This document shows positions 34,502-47,295 of a stretch of 64,000 nucleotides of DNA, piece by piece. Under the pieces are notes generated by a model. It did not search any database, was not told where the DNA came from, and saw only the letters and a program-made list of their open reading frames with translations. This DNA comes from Epiperipatus broadwayi. Taxonomy: Eukaryota; Onychophora; Udeonychophora; Euonychophora; Peripatidae. The stretch is from assembly GCA_028023455.1 (NCBI GenBank), contig JAQFVV010000232.1:868001-932000 (forward strand), read 5' to 3'. Made by a program: the position numbers and the translations under genes. How positions within the stretch are numbered: position 1 is the first letter of the stretch; every line of letters starts with the position of its first letter.

Positions 34502-37500
34502 TATATTCTAACCTTGCTCTCGTGCATCTTCACTTCCAGATAATATATGATATGAAATAAAACAGGTTCTATCTCAGTTAATAATTAATAACTAAAATAT
34601 TTATCATTAAAATTAAAATATTTCACTAGCTCAAATTTAAAATATGAATAAGGTTCAGTTTATAAAAATAAATTAAATAAATATTTAATATTTTCATGAG
34701 ACTTGAAGTGAAAATACAGGTGACAAGATAGATTACATTGAGCCAATATCCCACAGGATACTACATCAATGGCATAAGAACACTATCCCCCCTTATTACT
34801 ATTTCAAATAACAAACTCATAGTATTCTTACGACCTTAATAACTTCTACTCACTAAGATTAAACTAATAATTAAATCTTAATCTTCTATTTAATAATAAT
34901 CTATCTCAAATAAAATAATCTCAGGTTCATAAAGTTTATTCTAAGTTAATTTAAAAATACGGTAGTAAAATATGAGAAGGGATTTTATGTCATAATCTAC
35001 TACACTTAAACTAATAATAATAAATAACAATAATTATATTCTTCATTGTTTAATTACTACTGGATATCTTTTCTTTTCGTTATATTTTTATTACCATAAT
35101 AAATAATTTTATATAATCTTTTACCTTCATGTAATAATATAATAAATAAATACGTGGTAGCATTTGATAATCTGATAAACAAGATGTGTGTGGCAACTGA
35201 TAGCATATAATTTAATATAATATTGTGATAACTGATTTATGACCAATAAAATAATGTAAGATTATGATTATTTAATTATAATGAATACCAATAAAATATT
35301 TAAAATTTTTAAAATAATTCTCTATTTTTCTTTTGTGCAAAATTATATATTTGTTTCAATTGTTATGCATATATCGTGATTTCATGCAGCGATGTGGAGA
35401 AATAAATAACTCGGACACAAAATTTTTGAAATAACAAAATTTAACAAAGTTTATTACTAACAACAAATAAATAAACAATTTATTTACACTATTTACAGTG
35501 GATATCCTTAACTTTTTTACTTTACAGTTTGATCTACCGGGTTATAAAAAAAATAATTTATATTTCAATTATATCTTTATTTAGATTTAGGACAAAATTT
35601 TAAAAAAATGTTGCTATTTGGTTTCTCATTATGGTTAACTTATTACAAATATATTTATCTACTTTATTAGCAACAGCATTTTATCCTTAATATTATTAAA
35701 CTATCTTATTTTAAAAAATTCATACTTAGAAAACATTCTATAGAAAACAAAATTTTATAATGAGTATGGATTTCTCAAAATATTAAAAAAAATTTCATCT
35801 TGCAAAGTCAAAGATGTTACACAAAATATTATCCAAAATTCAGTACTAGATTTTAGTATTTATCACACAATGTTTACTAATCATAATATATTCTTCTTTA
35901 AGCCTTACTTTAGTATGATAAAAGTGTAATCATCAATATATTTCTGTTAATCAATAAACAAAAATATACTATGCATATTATTTACCTAATTTACTTTGTA
36001 CTATTGTATTTTAAAAATATGCAATACTTATTTTTCTCTTAAAAAAAAATAATACTAAAGCATTTAAAATTATTATCACTTTAAAGAAAATATCTTTGTT
36101 TAGATACCCTATTTAAAAAAAAATTTATATTTCATTTCCAAAATAAAATTCAAAATATATTCTATGATTCTTTTCTTTCCTTAGGATACTTTGGATCTTC
36201 AATTTTAAGTTATAATATTCTGCTCCTTGTAAGCAAATAAACTAATCTTATACAAAACGATAGCATAACCTTAGTTCTAAATTATTTATCGTTTCTCTTA
36301 AACATATCTTACTAAACGATGCAGTTACATGAAATAAAGATAGCGAAAACAGATGCATAGGATTAAGGAAGAAAACTAGAGTATTACTCTTAACATATCT
36401 CAAAATCATGGCACAGTGGGAAGAGGTATGACATTTACCTGCCTAATATCCTCTAGTACAGCGACGATGTTAAAGCTATTTCTTCAGCTTTATTAGAACA
36501 TCAAATATTTAAAGAAATATAAACACTGTCCAAATAAAATGTGTATCAGTCATAGGACTTTGTTAACTATGCTGATATTCACATAACGACTAAATATTAT
36601 TTCCATTCCTTATAACATCCTATTTCTTAAAACATCATCTTGGTTTCCTGTTCACTAAGTACTTCCAAGCCACTATCTCAACATTATTTCTCAAGATTTT
36701 CCGCATCTTACATCGATAAATAACTATCTGCATTTACAAAACAATAAATAAAATTCATTAATAGGTAAACAATCTAGCTGTTCCACAAGAAAAGTCTGCG
36801 TACTTCATTATTCTATATGTCTAATCATATACAATCTACTTAGACAATATTTGAATATCCAATAACATGAAAATTTTAAAAGAATCACATAATTATTTGT
36901 TATGTTGGATTATATCACTAATAAAAAAATAAAAAAAAATTTGTCGTATGCATATTTTTCAAATCAATCCTATCTCATAATGTTTTTTAAAATGTTGTAT
37001 AAAAATGCGTTACATATAAGTAAAAAACTTTTATACTTCATTCTTCCAATTTATGGATGATCTAAAGAAAACAAAAAAAATATACATTATAAATTATCAA
37101 TAGTTATTATTATTACCAATAACCTTTATCTAGTCATCGTGTTCAGTAGGCTTCCTTTATCCACTTGAGCATTGTAGATATAAAAAAAATTCACACCCAT
37201 GCACTTTATATTAAAATATTTTTAGCTAAAATTATTAGATTGTTATATTATAAAATTTTAATATTAATAAATTAATGATTTTATGTTTTTCCTAATCTTA
37301 TATAAAAATTTAGATTTAAACTAGGTTAACAAAATAAAAGGAATCAAAACTATAATTACATATTTTCTTGACGATAGTTCCTGATAAGTCCAAAATGTTT
37401 ATTATTTTCTCTAGAGTTTTTTAAAAATGTTCTCCTCCAAGCTCGTTAAAGTTTAAAATAAAAATAATTATTAATCCATTTAGTAAAATTTATAGAAAAT

Positions 37501-39440
37501 AATCCTTGGTTTTAGTATTTAGGACGATAATTATTAAATCATAATATTAATTAATCCTGTGAAGCTTCTTAATCTTCTCTACCAATATTCTCTGCGTATC
37601 CGATGCATCAATCCATCTAATTTAACTTTAAAAATATTCGATAAACTTTTAAGTACTATTTGTATTTCCATGGATCCATCTTTTATTCAACTACGTGTTC
37701 ACTTTTTTTTTTATATGTTTCCTTCTTGATACATTTAAACTTTCGTTTGGTATTTTTATACATCTCTTTTAAAAATAAAAAAAATGTTACCTTCAGAAAG
37801 GATATAACATTTTACTCCTTTGAATATCATATTATATAAAATGATTCAAGAGATAAAATTGTCTTATTATTATTTAAAAATAAATCTTGGATAAACTTAT
37901 AAATAATACGTTTCAATACATTTTTTTAGACTCCGTATAATGTCCGAGCTGTGGTTTTTATATGTACCAAAACAGTTCTCCGGTGAAGTATTAATAAAGC
38001 TGTATCAATAAATATTTCAAATATTTTTTCAGCATTACAACTTATATCCATTTTATTTCATAGTATATCCATTTTTATTGCGAAGCTTAGGTTAAACTTT
38101 TAGATAAAATACGACTGATAAAGGAACTTTGAAAAATTTAGCAAAGCATGTTAAACGAAATTATTAAAATATTTTTTTAGTTTACACTCTCTTTTTTGCA
38201 AGTTACTTTTAAAATATTAATTAGTTTTTGCAAATAAATTATGAGAGAGTGCTAAAATTGACTAAAATAATAATTTTAAAATACTATCTCTTTGATAGCT
38301 ATAATTTACCTTTCTCCCATTTCAATACATTATTAATCTCCCCCGGTAACTTAGTTACTACGATATTTATAGTCTGTAAGAATACCTATTCCTATTGGTT
38401 AATTCTTACTTTAGCTTGAGAACAAATTTACATATTTTTAGTTTATAGTAGAATTAAATTTCAAAATTAGAAATTATGACGTAATGAACTTAAAATATTA
38501 TTTAAAATATTACTTTTGAATAAATTATTATTTTATTAAAACTATTTAAACATTTAAAATAACATTTAATAACTTATTCCATTTCTTAATATTCAATTTA
38601 TCTATATTTATTTAAATAAAATATTTAATTTTTATATTATGAATGTATTCATCTTTATTACATCATTTAAGCATGTTATACGATAGTTACCTTAATATTT
38701 AATACTATTTACTTTTTAGGCAACAATTCCATCCAATTCTAGACTGCAATTTCAAAATATTTTAAACTTTAGTATTAACTCAAACAAGCGTGTGTGAGAA
38801 TGTATGTAATATACAAGTCACATGATTAATAACTTTGACAGACGATTTTTAATCTATTTCTCTGCCTAGATTTATAAAATTGCTACACTTATTATATTAT
38901 ATAATATAATTATAAAAAATTTGGAAGAACAATTTAGAAAATATAGAATTAAATACAATTCTCACCATCATAAATTTTATTTTTAAAATATACTATATTA
39001 ATTTTGACTATTAAATATGATTATAAATTTAAACATAGCATTTATTAAATTATCAGTTTTAAACTATTAAAATCGAATTTATTAAATATACTTTTAATAT
39101 TTATAGCTGTGTTATTTAATATGGCCAGCTTTTACAACCATATGAAACAATATTTTAAACTTTACTTAACTATTTTTAAATGATTTTATATACTACGTAT
39201 TCTCTTTAGCTTCAAATTGTACTTTAAAGATATAATTGACTTAATACAATTACCATATTAAAAGAACATATTTTAAATTTAAAATTTTTAGTAATTGACT
39301 GTTATAAACTATTACTGTCCTATAGAAAAGAGCACAATATATATGTTCAGTATTGAGATAAGAAAATAAAGTTTTGAAAAGAAAAAGGAGGATTTTTAAT
39401 TTGTTGATAATACTGTATACAAATACTCCAATATATACAT
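34502..39440. other. Interior of the TIR pair, no gene recognised
   Basis: About 4.9 kb of strongly AT-rich DNA has frequent stops in all frames. I looked for DDE transposase motifs and found none. The open frame at 38228-38419 has no recognisable domain. Confidence 0.4.
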
Positions 39441-39444
39441 ACAG

Positions 39445-39500
39445 TACAAGACAAATAAAATACCATCATCACAAACTTTCAGGAAAACACTAAATATGAA
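39445..39500 (+). repeat. Fragment of the tRNA-headed repeat 3' tail
   Basis: ACCATCATCACAAACTTTCA and GGAAAACACTAAAT match the distal part of the repeat at 51020-51063. Only the tail is present. Confidence 0.55.
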
Positions 39501-40560
39501 TATTAAACTGCGTGTGTGTTTCTTAAATACGATATATTATTTTTAGAACACCTGGATAATTATGTAAAAATAGTTATTGATTTTGTAACTTCGTTAATAA
39601 ACATGTTGTTTACACTCACGATGTTTCAAATCAAAAGAAAAACATTTTAAAAGGATGTCGAATTAGAAAAGTTTAAAAAAAAAAAACAGATTGCATTTTA
39701 TTAATAATCTTTCTACTCGAACTGGGGGTGGGGGCATTATTATATTACTAAGAATATACAGTAAAAAAAATAAACCTACCTGTATGTTTTGGAAAATTAG
39801 AAGCTAGATTTTTTACTTTGAAAATAAGTTGATTTTTTTTTTTGTATATGTTCAATTAAATAATTAATAATTAAACATTGCTTTTTAATTTAAATAATTT
39901 CACATAAGTAATAAAATAAATGTATAGTAGTAATATATACTGTAATACAATTTTTAAAAAAAAGCACTTCAGTATAGATTTTTTTTTCATTACGATGAAA
40001 AACTTCTGCGGAAGAATATAAAAACTTTTAAATTCAAATTTAGTTTCATTGCTGTTCTGTACTTTTTAAAGTGAAAATATGCATTTTTTTTCCTAGTGAT
40101 ATAAAACTTTTGTTTTTAGATACCGTATTTAGTCATCATTGTCATGAAAAAAATCAAGAAAATCTTTGAGCTTGGAAATCAATGTGGATATTTTACATCA
40201 CTGGAACCGACCAATTTTTTTCCCATAGACCTCCATTATAATTACATATTTTGTCTACGATATTCTTGCTTAACGATGAGTTTTGGAGGACCAATTGCCA
40301 TCGCTAAGCGGGGTAAAGGTGTATAATGAATTTTTAAGTATATTTGTAAACAAAGTTTAATAATGTTAAATATCTACATTTAATTATTATTATCAAGCAT
40401 TAAATATTTTGATATGTGAAGATGAACTCATTTTAATAAGATAAGTAAAATAATTTTAATAGTTTTCATTATTGAATATACAGAAAATTAATAAGAATTT
40501 AGTGTATATATAGAACTTGCCATTAAAAAAAAAGTTCTAAATATTTGTTAAACTATATAT

Positions 40561-40703
40561 AAATAATCAAACAAACTCTTTTAAAAACTTACTTTTTATA
40601 CGACTATAATCATCAATAAAAAATCCAACGTTTTGACTATTTTATATATTTTATAGTCATATAAAAAGCAAGTTTTTAAAAGAAGGAGTTTGTTTGCTTA
40701 TTT
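40561..40703. repeat. Inverted repeat (fold-back), about 50-nt arms
   Basis: The left arm (40561-40609) contains AACAAACTCTTTTAAAAAC and the right arm (40651-40703) its complement, GTTTTTAAAAGAAGGAGTTT-like. The loop is about 40 nt. It lies 240 bp beyond the right TIR. Confidence 0.75.
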
Positions 40704-40789
40704 ATGTATTGGATATTTATCAACTATTTTGGAAAGAAGAATTGTGTGGTTGATATATTAAATTTTGTTAAGCTATCATTTGATTCTTC

Positions 40790-40910
40790 CTGCATCTATT
40801 GATTACTTTGGCTTGCGTTAAGTGGCACTACTGTATGGAGAGTTTTGTATCTATATAAACAGCTTGTGTAAGCATAAAAAATAGTGATCATGTGATGTTT
40901 AGTGGTTTTT
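40790..40910 (-). mobile_element. Family A repeat, copy 4 (end fragment)
   Basis: The complement carries the family end: AACATCACATGATCAC, a TATGCTTACACAAG-like stretch, CAAAACTCTCCATACAGTAG, and AAGCCAAAGTAATCAAT. The central hammerhead part is missing. It is a truncated copy. Confidence 0.7.
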
Positions 40911-41700
40911 CTGACGTGTTTTTCCAAAAGTTATAGCAGCATGAAAAAATGAAACAGGAATTTTCTGATGATAAAAAAGAAAGCAATGATTAAAAAATTG
41001 ATAAGAAAAAAAAAAGGAATTATCTAAATTAATTTAACATCTTGACAAAACATTTTATGACCTTAGCATCTTGAAGTAAGCACTGCATTCTTAAGAAATA
41101 TTACTTAGGTTCTAGTCTTACTCAAATTAAAATAAAATAGTTAAATAATTGTGCCATATTCTAAAATACAGAAGTGATTTTTTAATAAAAGAAAATACTA
41201 ATTCTATACTAATCCAAGAATAATAAATATAAGTAATTAGATTGATATTCATTTAATTGAAAAAAAAAAAAAAACAATAAATTCACAATACTAAATGTAA
41301 GAAAAATCAAAAGGCATGAAATAAAAGAGATTTGCAAATTCTTTCTGTAAATAGTAATAGTAGCACTGGTTAATTATGATTATTCTTAACTTTGTACTTA
41401 ATCTTCTACAGATTTCAAAAATCTACAAAAACAAAGTTATAAATTCATAATTGTATTTATAATGGGAAAATACTTGAAAATTAAATACTTAATTTAAATG
41501 TCATTCATTAAATGAATATTGTTTAAGAAAAGTAGTTAAATAAATTTAAATATATATTTAAATTAAGTATGTATGTAGATAATTTGGTTGCAAAGAAATT
41601 TTGCATTGTTTATGTGACAGAAAATTCATAATAAAAGATATATCTTTTTTATATGCTATTTCAAAAACTGATTTACTGTAAACATGCATGTTTCACTGAT
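40911..41700. other. Intronic stretch, nothing recognised
   Basis: AT-rich sequence with poly-A runs at about 41262-41274. No feature was identified. Confidence 0.45.
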
Positions 41701-41714
41701 ATTCTTTTTTGTGT

Positions 41715-42185
41715 TAACATAGAATTGCAAAGTTTTTTGATTTTATATTTCATATTCTATTGAGAATCAATAACAAATAAACTGACATGACTTTTTAACA
41801 GTTCAAGTTTTTTATTAAAAGAATTATATTTTGAGTACTATTGCTATATTGAGTGGATTGCAATCATGTTCGGGCATGAAAGTTGTTGCCATTTGTTTTG
41901 AAAATAAACTTTTCGCATAAAGTGCAAATTTTTAAGCATACAGAGGTGCAATTCAGTTTTTAATGGCTTATAAATACATGAAATTTTTTCATAAAAGTGT
42001 GTATTGTAGATATACTTTTTGACCAGATATTTTTTTATAAGCTGACTATCACCATATTTTTTTATGTTCTCATTTGTTTTGAAAATGAACTTTTGCGTAG
42101 AATTGCAAATTTTTTGATTATGTTGTGCACATTTGAGATTTATTTACATAGCAAATAGTAAATACATTTTAACTTTATTTTTAAC
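41715..42185 (+). repeat. Diverged tandem repeats
   Basis: CATTTGTTTTGAAAATAAAC (about 41893) recurs as CATTTGTTTTGAAAATGAAC (about 42072). AGAATTGCAAAGTTTTTTGA (about 41722) recurs at about 42101, with TTTTTAACA-GTTCAA following each in turn. Two or three diverged units of roughly 180-390 bp are likely. Confidence 0.55.
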
Positions 42186-42591
42186 AATTCAACTTTTCAT
42201 TGATGTATTTATTCTGGGAGTTGAATCTTTATGTTTATTTTTTATGACACCATGATAAACATAGTTAAAAAAAATAGGTTTTGAATTTTGTTCAATTTGG
42301 AATGATTATCTATATTTTATTTGTAAATAAAATAAATGCCAAATATTTATACTATACTGTTTAAAGCAGGGTCTTACATGAAGTTTTTATAAGAAGGGAC
42401 ATATTACAAATATGAAAGTTATAATAAAGTAAAAAACTATATAAAATTTTATTATAAAAATATTTTATTTACTTTATAAATTACATTTATGATGCTTATG
42501 CACAAAAATGTGTTACTTTTTTGAAATAGATATTAAATTTGAAAACAGAAATGCTTAAATTGCTTATTTTTATGTATATTTTTTCCAAAAG

Positions 42592-42712
42592 CAAGCTTGT
42601 GGTTTTGAATATACATCCAAATTGCAGCGAATGTTTCAAGACATTGGTGTCAGTAAAGATCTCAATGAACAATTCCGTCAACATCTTATTAAATCCAATG
42701 AACCCTTAGATT
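42592..42712 (+). CDS. CUL1: Cullin-1, internal exon ([20 protein letters not shown])
   Basis: This has 40 codons plus one base. [20 protein letters not shown] is followed by [20 protein letters not shown], matching animal CUL1 (human [19 protein letters not shown]). The acceptor is CCAAAAG at 42591 and the donor T followed by GTGAGT, phase 1. The segment is in the cullin homology domain, before the four-helix bundle and the RBX1-binding part. The continuation (expected to hold VLSSGSWPFQ) was not found in the remaining 21 kb, so the following intron is very long or the exon lies in sequence I failed to read. The NEDD8 lysine is much further downstream and outside the window. Confidence 0.96.
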
Positions 42713-42809
42713 GTGAGTATATTTTTGATAGTTTTTACTTGCATTATTATTCTTTTTGATATGTTTATGTTTATTAGTATTTTAAACTAATACTCTGACA
42801 TTTCTTTAT

Positions 42810-44160
42810 CATCATCATTAACCATTATCAATCCACTGCAGGATGAAGGTCTCTCCAAGTTCAATCCATCTTTTCCAATCTTTAGCTTCTCTTCTCCACA
42901 TCACTCCTGCACACTTTCTTATTTCATCCATCTAACATGTGGTCTCTTTCTGGGTCTTTTACAGTCTCTTGGAATCCAGTTTAAAATTTCAATTGTCCAT
43001 CTATTATCATCTCTTCTAGCAATATGTCCAGCCCAACTCCACTTCAATCTTTTAATTTTTTCAATGAGGTCGTAACACATGTTTGGTCTCTTACCAGTAC
43101 ATTGCGTTTTCGATCTCTACTTGATACTCCCAACATGCATCTCTCCATACTTTTTTGAGTGGGCTGAAGTCTCTGTATTGCTCTTCTATTAAGTGTCCAA
43201 GTCTCAGATCCATAAGTAAGAACTGATAAAACACATTTATTAAAAACCTTCCTTTTCAAACACATAGGCATATTTCCTTTGAGTATCAAGTTATTTCTAC
43301 CAAAAGCACTCTAACCATGTTTAATTTTATGATTAATTTCATCCATTATGTTTCCATCTGTATTAATAATCTGACCAAGGTATTTGTAACTGTTAACTAC
43401 TTCTAACTCATCATAATCAATCTTTATTTTCACATTTTGAGAAATTGATTAAACATTACTTTAGTCTTTTTAACATTTATCTTTAGTCCTACTTTCCTAT
43501 TTTCATCTGATTACTCCTGCAACATTTCCTGTAGCTCTAAAGCATTATTTGCAAAAACAACTACATCGTCTCAAAGTCTAAATGACTTAAATAACCTCCA
43601 TTTACTTTCATTCCTTTAGCTTCCCATTTTAATCCACAAGGTACTTCTTCCAGCACTGCTGTAAAAAGCTCTGGAAATATGGAGTCACCCTGTCTTACAC
43701 CCTTCTTAATGTTGACTTTCCTTGTATCATTAAGTAATCTAATTGTTGCTGTTGCATTTTTATAAATATTCTTTAAAATATGACAATATCCTGGTTCTAT
43801 ACCTTGATGATCCAATGCTTTAATCATTGAAGATATGTTTATAGAATCAAATGCCTTTTCATAATCTACAAATCCAAAACATAATGGCAACTCACATTCA
43901 TTTGTCCTTTCTATAACTTTTCTCAATACCTGTATATGATCTACTGTACTAAAACCACTTAAATACAGCTTATTCTCTTGGTTGGTGGAAATCCAATGTT
44001 CTCTGTAGATGAGTTGTACTTATCTTGGTAAAAATTTTGTATAAAACTGATAAAAAGCTGATAGGTCTGTAATTTCTAATATCTTCTTTATCACTTTTTT
44101 AAATATTAATACTGTATTTTTCCAATCACCTGGTACATCTTTATCATTTAGACATTTGGT
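42810..44160 (-). pseudogene. RTE-type LINE relic with reverse-transcriptase core
   Basis: Read on the - strand from about 44160, it encodes the C-terminal half of an RTE-clade non-LTR reverse transcriptase with several breaks. An N-terminal stretch around 44150-43930 matches the RT palm entry. FGFVDYEKAFDSI (about 43870) is motif A with its catalytic Asp. GVRQGDSIFPELF (about 43700) is the RQGD motif. The frame ends near 43561 at what should be the FADD motif, which reads HLDFE. The next open stretch (43044-43289) carries VLTYGSETWTL and the end of the protein. A TGATGATGAT-like tail lies at about 42815. The endonuclease and 5' part are missing. Two short copies of the same family lie at 28.0 and 29.7 kb. 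Confidence 0.88.
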
Positions 44161-45150
44161 ATATAACGTTGCTTTATATACATAGTAAACTGTTTAAATA
44201 ATAGCATCCCAAATTGTGAAACATTCTTAATACTGAATTCTGAACAGTTATTTAAAATTAAATGGCTCAATGATTTCTAATTTTAACATGCTACATATGT
44301 TGGAAGAGCAAAAAATAACTTTTAAGCTTATTTTGCCTCAAAAAGTAAAGAAAAAAGCCATATAAGTTATAATTGGGCATCTGAAAAATAAATAAAAAAT
44401 ACTGACATAGGCAAAATAATTCAAGTCTTTGCACAAACCTTACTATAAAATAACTCATTAATCTCCTTTCTGATTTATTTATTTTAATTTTGAATAATTG
44501 ACTAAACAAGTAAATTAAGAGTGATGGATATTCAACATGCTTTTTTTCTTCGGTTAACTAATTAGAGAATCCAAAATATTCCATAGTTAAGATTCCCCTT
44601 ATTAATATATTGATTGCTTTTTTTTTTTATTTTTATGAAATTTACTTTTTTTTATCTTCATATGATTAATTTTGTTATAAGGTAAACCACATTTCAAATA
44701 CTTTAGTGTGTCATTTCATTAAAGCATTTGAGGGCTTTTTTACATAAAAACATTATTTAAATCTTTGGTGCTTGTCTTATAGCTAAAGATGCTGTTGGAT
44801 GGCGCCGTTTTCATGCTAAAACTATAAAATATGAACATTCATGGGCCGTTGATTTTTATAATTTTTCTGTGCTTTTTTGTAATGCGAAAATAAAAACAAA
44901 ACAAAATCGTCTTTTTTAAATATTATTTTTATTAATGTGTACAATTTAAATGATAATAATAAATGTAAAATAAAATCAACAAATTACAATTTGATTCGTG
45001 TTTTTTTATATCATATACTTTTTAAATTGTGTTACGGCTTTTTTTTTATCAATTTTTTATCGGATATTTTTTTACTTGTGTTACGACTTTTTTTGTTGTT
45101 GTTTAACTAAAAAATAATAATCGTAATAAAACTAAAAGTTGTTACGTTTA
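44161..45150. other. Intronic or intergenic stretch, no gene seen
   Basis: This is AT-rich. From about 44880 the phrase GTAATGCGAAAATAAAAAC recurs in similar form at about 45190 (GTAATGCTAAAATAAAAAA), suggesting a small repeat. The open frame on the - strand at 44291-44509 has no recognisable domain. Confidence 0.4.
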
Positions 45151-45175
45151 GATTTAGGGTTAGGTTTAGGGTTAG
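45151..45175 (+). repeat. Short TTAGGG-like array
   Basis: Three telomere-like units in various lengths (TTTAGGG, TTAGG, TTTAGGG, TTAG). It is too short and irregular to be called an interstitial telomere with confidence. Confidence 0.5.
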
Positions 45176-46690
45176 TGTTCTGTTTGTTTGTAATGCTAAA
45201 ATAAAAAAATTCAAAATCATAACCATACTCGGACAGAAGAAAGAAACTCAAACTTTTTTAAACAACAACAAACACATACAAATGTCTTCTTTACTTATTA
45301 AATATGTTTATAATATTTGCTTTTTATTAAATTTACAAAAAAACCTGTATATTTGGACTTTTCTTACTGGATATTTTTTTCGTACCGCTCTTTTTTACTT
45401 CAAAAATATACAGACGGTAGAATCTTCTTTGTCTCGTGGAATGTTACTAACAGTATGTTACTTGACACGTTACCTAATTGCAACTCAATAAAAACATAGA
45501 TATTTAACATTTTCCCAAATAAAAGTTCAATACAGTACATTGTAAAAAGTCTTATAATTATTGTTTTAAAAAATCTGAACATTTCAATAGTTTAAAATAA
45601 AAAAAAATCCAATGAAAACAACATTTCAATACAATTCAAATACAAACTCTCTCATCAAGCCGTAATTATTTTATAAATTGTGCGAATTCGGAAAATGTAT
45701 TTGCTGCTATGCGACATACATGCTGTACTGCGACGCGACATAGCGGCCTGCATTCTGTAGCACAACAAAAAGGTTGTATTTTAGAAAACACGGGTTCGAA
45801 CGTGTCGGCCGCGGAAACAGCATTTTTATGTGTTTTGGCGCGAAAACCGCACCGTAGAGCGGTGCCTTTAGCTATAAGATGAGTACCAAATCTTTTTTTT
45901 ATTTATTGATTAAATAAATATACAAAAAATATGCAGATACCATGTATTGTATTTGTTTAAATTTCCACCAGTATTTGAGTAATTAAAGACATAGGTAATT
46001 TATAATGAGGAAGGGCAAGAAATTTAATTATTTTTAATCTCAAGAAATCAAGAATCCTTTCTCAAAAATGTTGTATTAAGGGTAACAACTGTGGCTATTT
46101 AATTTTTGTAGTCTATAATTATTATAAATAAAGTTTATGAGGATTTTTGCAGGTTTACGACTTGAGTAGCCTCATGCTTACTCTTTTCGGACAAGATACG
46201 AAAGCCATTCTTAGCTAAGGTCTCAACACTAAACGTAATGATTCCTGTAGAACTACTCATAATAAAACAAGTAAATTATAAGGCAAAGTGGTTTCCTTTT
46301 GCCTTCTTTGTCAGCAGTAGCCTCTATAACAGGCTTAATGCGCTAGCTGAATCTCAAAGAAAATGAACATCCATCTACCGCTTCCTTCTCATCATTGTCA
46401 TCTGTAGTGATAGTCTGCTGACTTGGAAGAATACTGTTGCTGATTCAGCACCCAACAGGATGTTGACTTATTTAATGGTGATCAATCTTCACCATTATAC
46501 ATCTACCATCATAGGAATTGTGGCATTTTATAAGAAGTAAACATACCACTTCCTGATAGTGATTGCTGTCCCATTGTCAGCGACTGTTTATTTACAGCTC
46601 TTTGCTTATTCACAGCTAAACTTCATATTTGAAGTCATTCTCCTGTCAGCAACCTGGGGATGTTCTGGGTGGCATGGGATCAATGCCCTG
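45176..46690. other. Non-coding stretch with a GC-rich island
   Basis: At 45690-45880 the base composition rises (GCGACGCGACATAGCGGCC, GTGTCGGCCGCGGAAAC). A GGTTCGAAC word lies at about 45793, but I see no tRNA fold around it. The remainder is AT-rich. Overlapping small frames at 45282-45582 are not convincing. Confidence 0.35.
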
Positions 46691-47295
46691 CTATCCAACC
46701 CAGTTCAACAGGTAAAGGGATTAGATATTTGAGAAGTTGGTTAAGTGAGAATGGAAGAAGTGAAGATGAAATTAAAAGGATAGCATTCACAAAAGAGGCA
46801 TTTAACAAGGGAAAAGAAAATATTTTATGGACCTTTGAAGAGAGAATTAAGAAAGAGATTAATTAAATGCTGTGTCTGTAGTATACTAATGTATGATTAT
46901 GAAACGTGGACATTGAGTAATAAAATTAGGAACAGATTGGAAGCTTTGAGATATGAACATATATCATTTGGATGAATAAAATAACAAATGATGTTTTGAA
47001 AAGAATTAATGAAAAGGGATTAATTGAGGAAATCAGAAAGAGAAACTGGATTGGACATATGTTAAGAAAAAATTATAGTTTAATGAAAGATGTTTTCGAG
47101 GGAATGATGAGTGGAAGTAAGAAGAAAGGATGGAAGAGATTGGCATTGTTGGGTGATATAAGAGATTGGAAGAGTTACATGGAATTGGAGAGCTGGGCAA
47201 TGAAGAGAATGGAATGGGAAAATGGATGAATTGATTATGTGATTACTCTGGACTGTCCATTTGGCAGAATACTGTTGATGATGATGGTGATGAAT
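46691..47295 (+). pseudogene. Non-LTR retrotransposon 3' end, broken frames
   Basis: This 5'-truncated LINE end reads RYLRSWLSENGRSEDEIKRI (from about 46720) and FTKEAFNKGKE. In a second frame it continues LIKCCVCSILMYDYETWTLS, then returns to the first frame at NWIGHMLRKNYSLMKDVFEG (about 47047). These match the C-terminal domain of RTE-like reverse transcriptases (YLGSWISEDGR, LYGSETWT, NWIGHVLR). Two frame changes and a stop separate the pieces. The 3' end has a GATGATGATGGTGATGA tail at 47276-47293. The sequence differs from the RTE copy at 43 kb, so it is another family. Confidence 0.85.

Larger units (their letters stand above)
32954..40321. mobile_element. TA-flanked terminal inverted repeats, candidate 7.4-kb Tc1/mariner/pogo-type element
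   Basis: The left end reads CACCTTTACCCCGCTTAG after TA (32952-32953). The right end is its exact reverse complement, ending at 40321 before TA (40322-40323). More matching inverted sequence lies inside: about 33350-33425 against about 39335-39410, sharing TCTTATCTCAATACTGAACA. TA duplication and CA-starting ends fit the Tc1/mariner/pogo superfamily. Between them I see no transposase, so this is either a long non-autonomous element or two insertions that happen to face each other. It contains the nested 906-bp element. It lies inside the 10-kb CUL1 intron and makes up most of it. Confidence 0.6.

Noticed and set aside
44783-44880. Possible next CUL1 exon after TTATAG
   Set aside because: No frame encodes the expected conserved cullin sequence, and no donor follows at a sensible place.
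45760-45830. tRNA-like GGTTCGAAC in a GC-rich island
   Set aside because: There is no A box at the right distance and no cloverleaf could be drawn.
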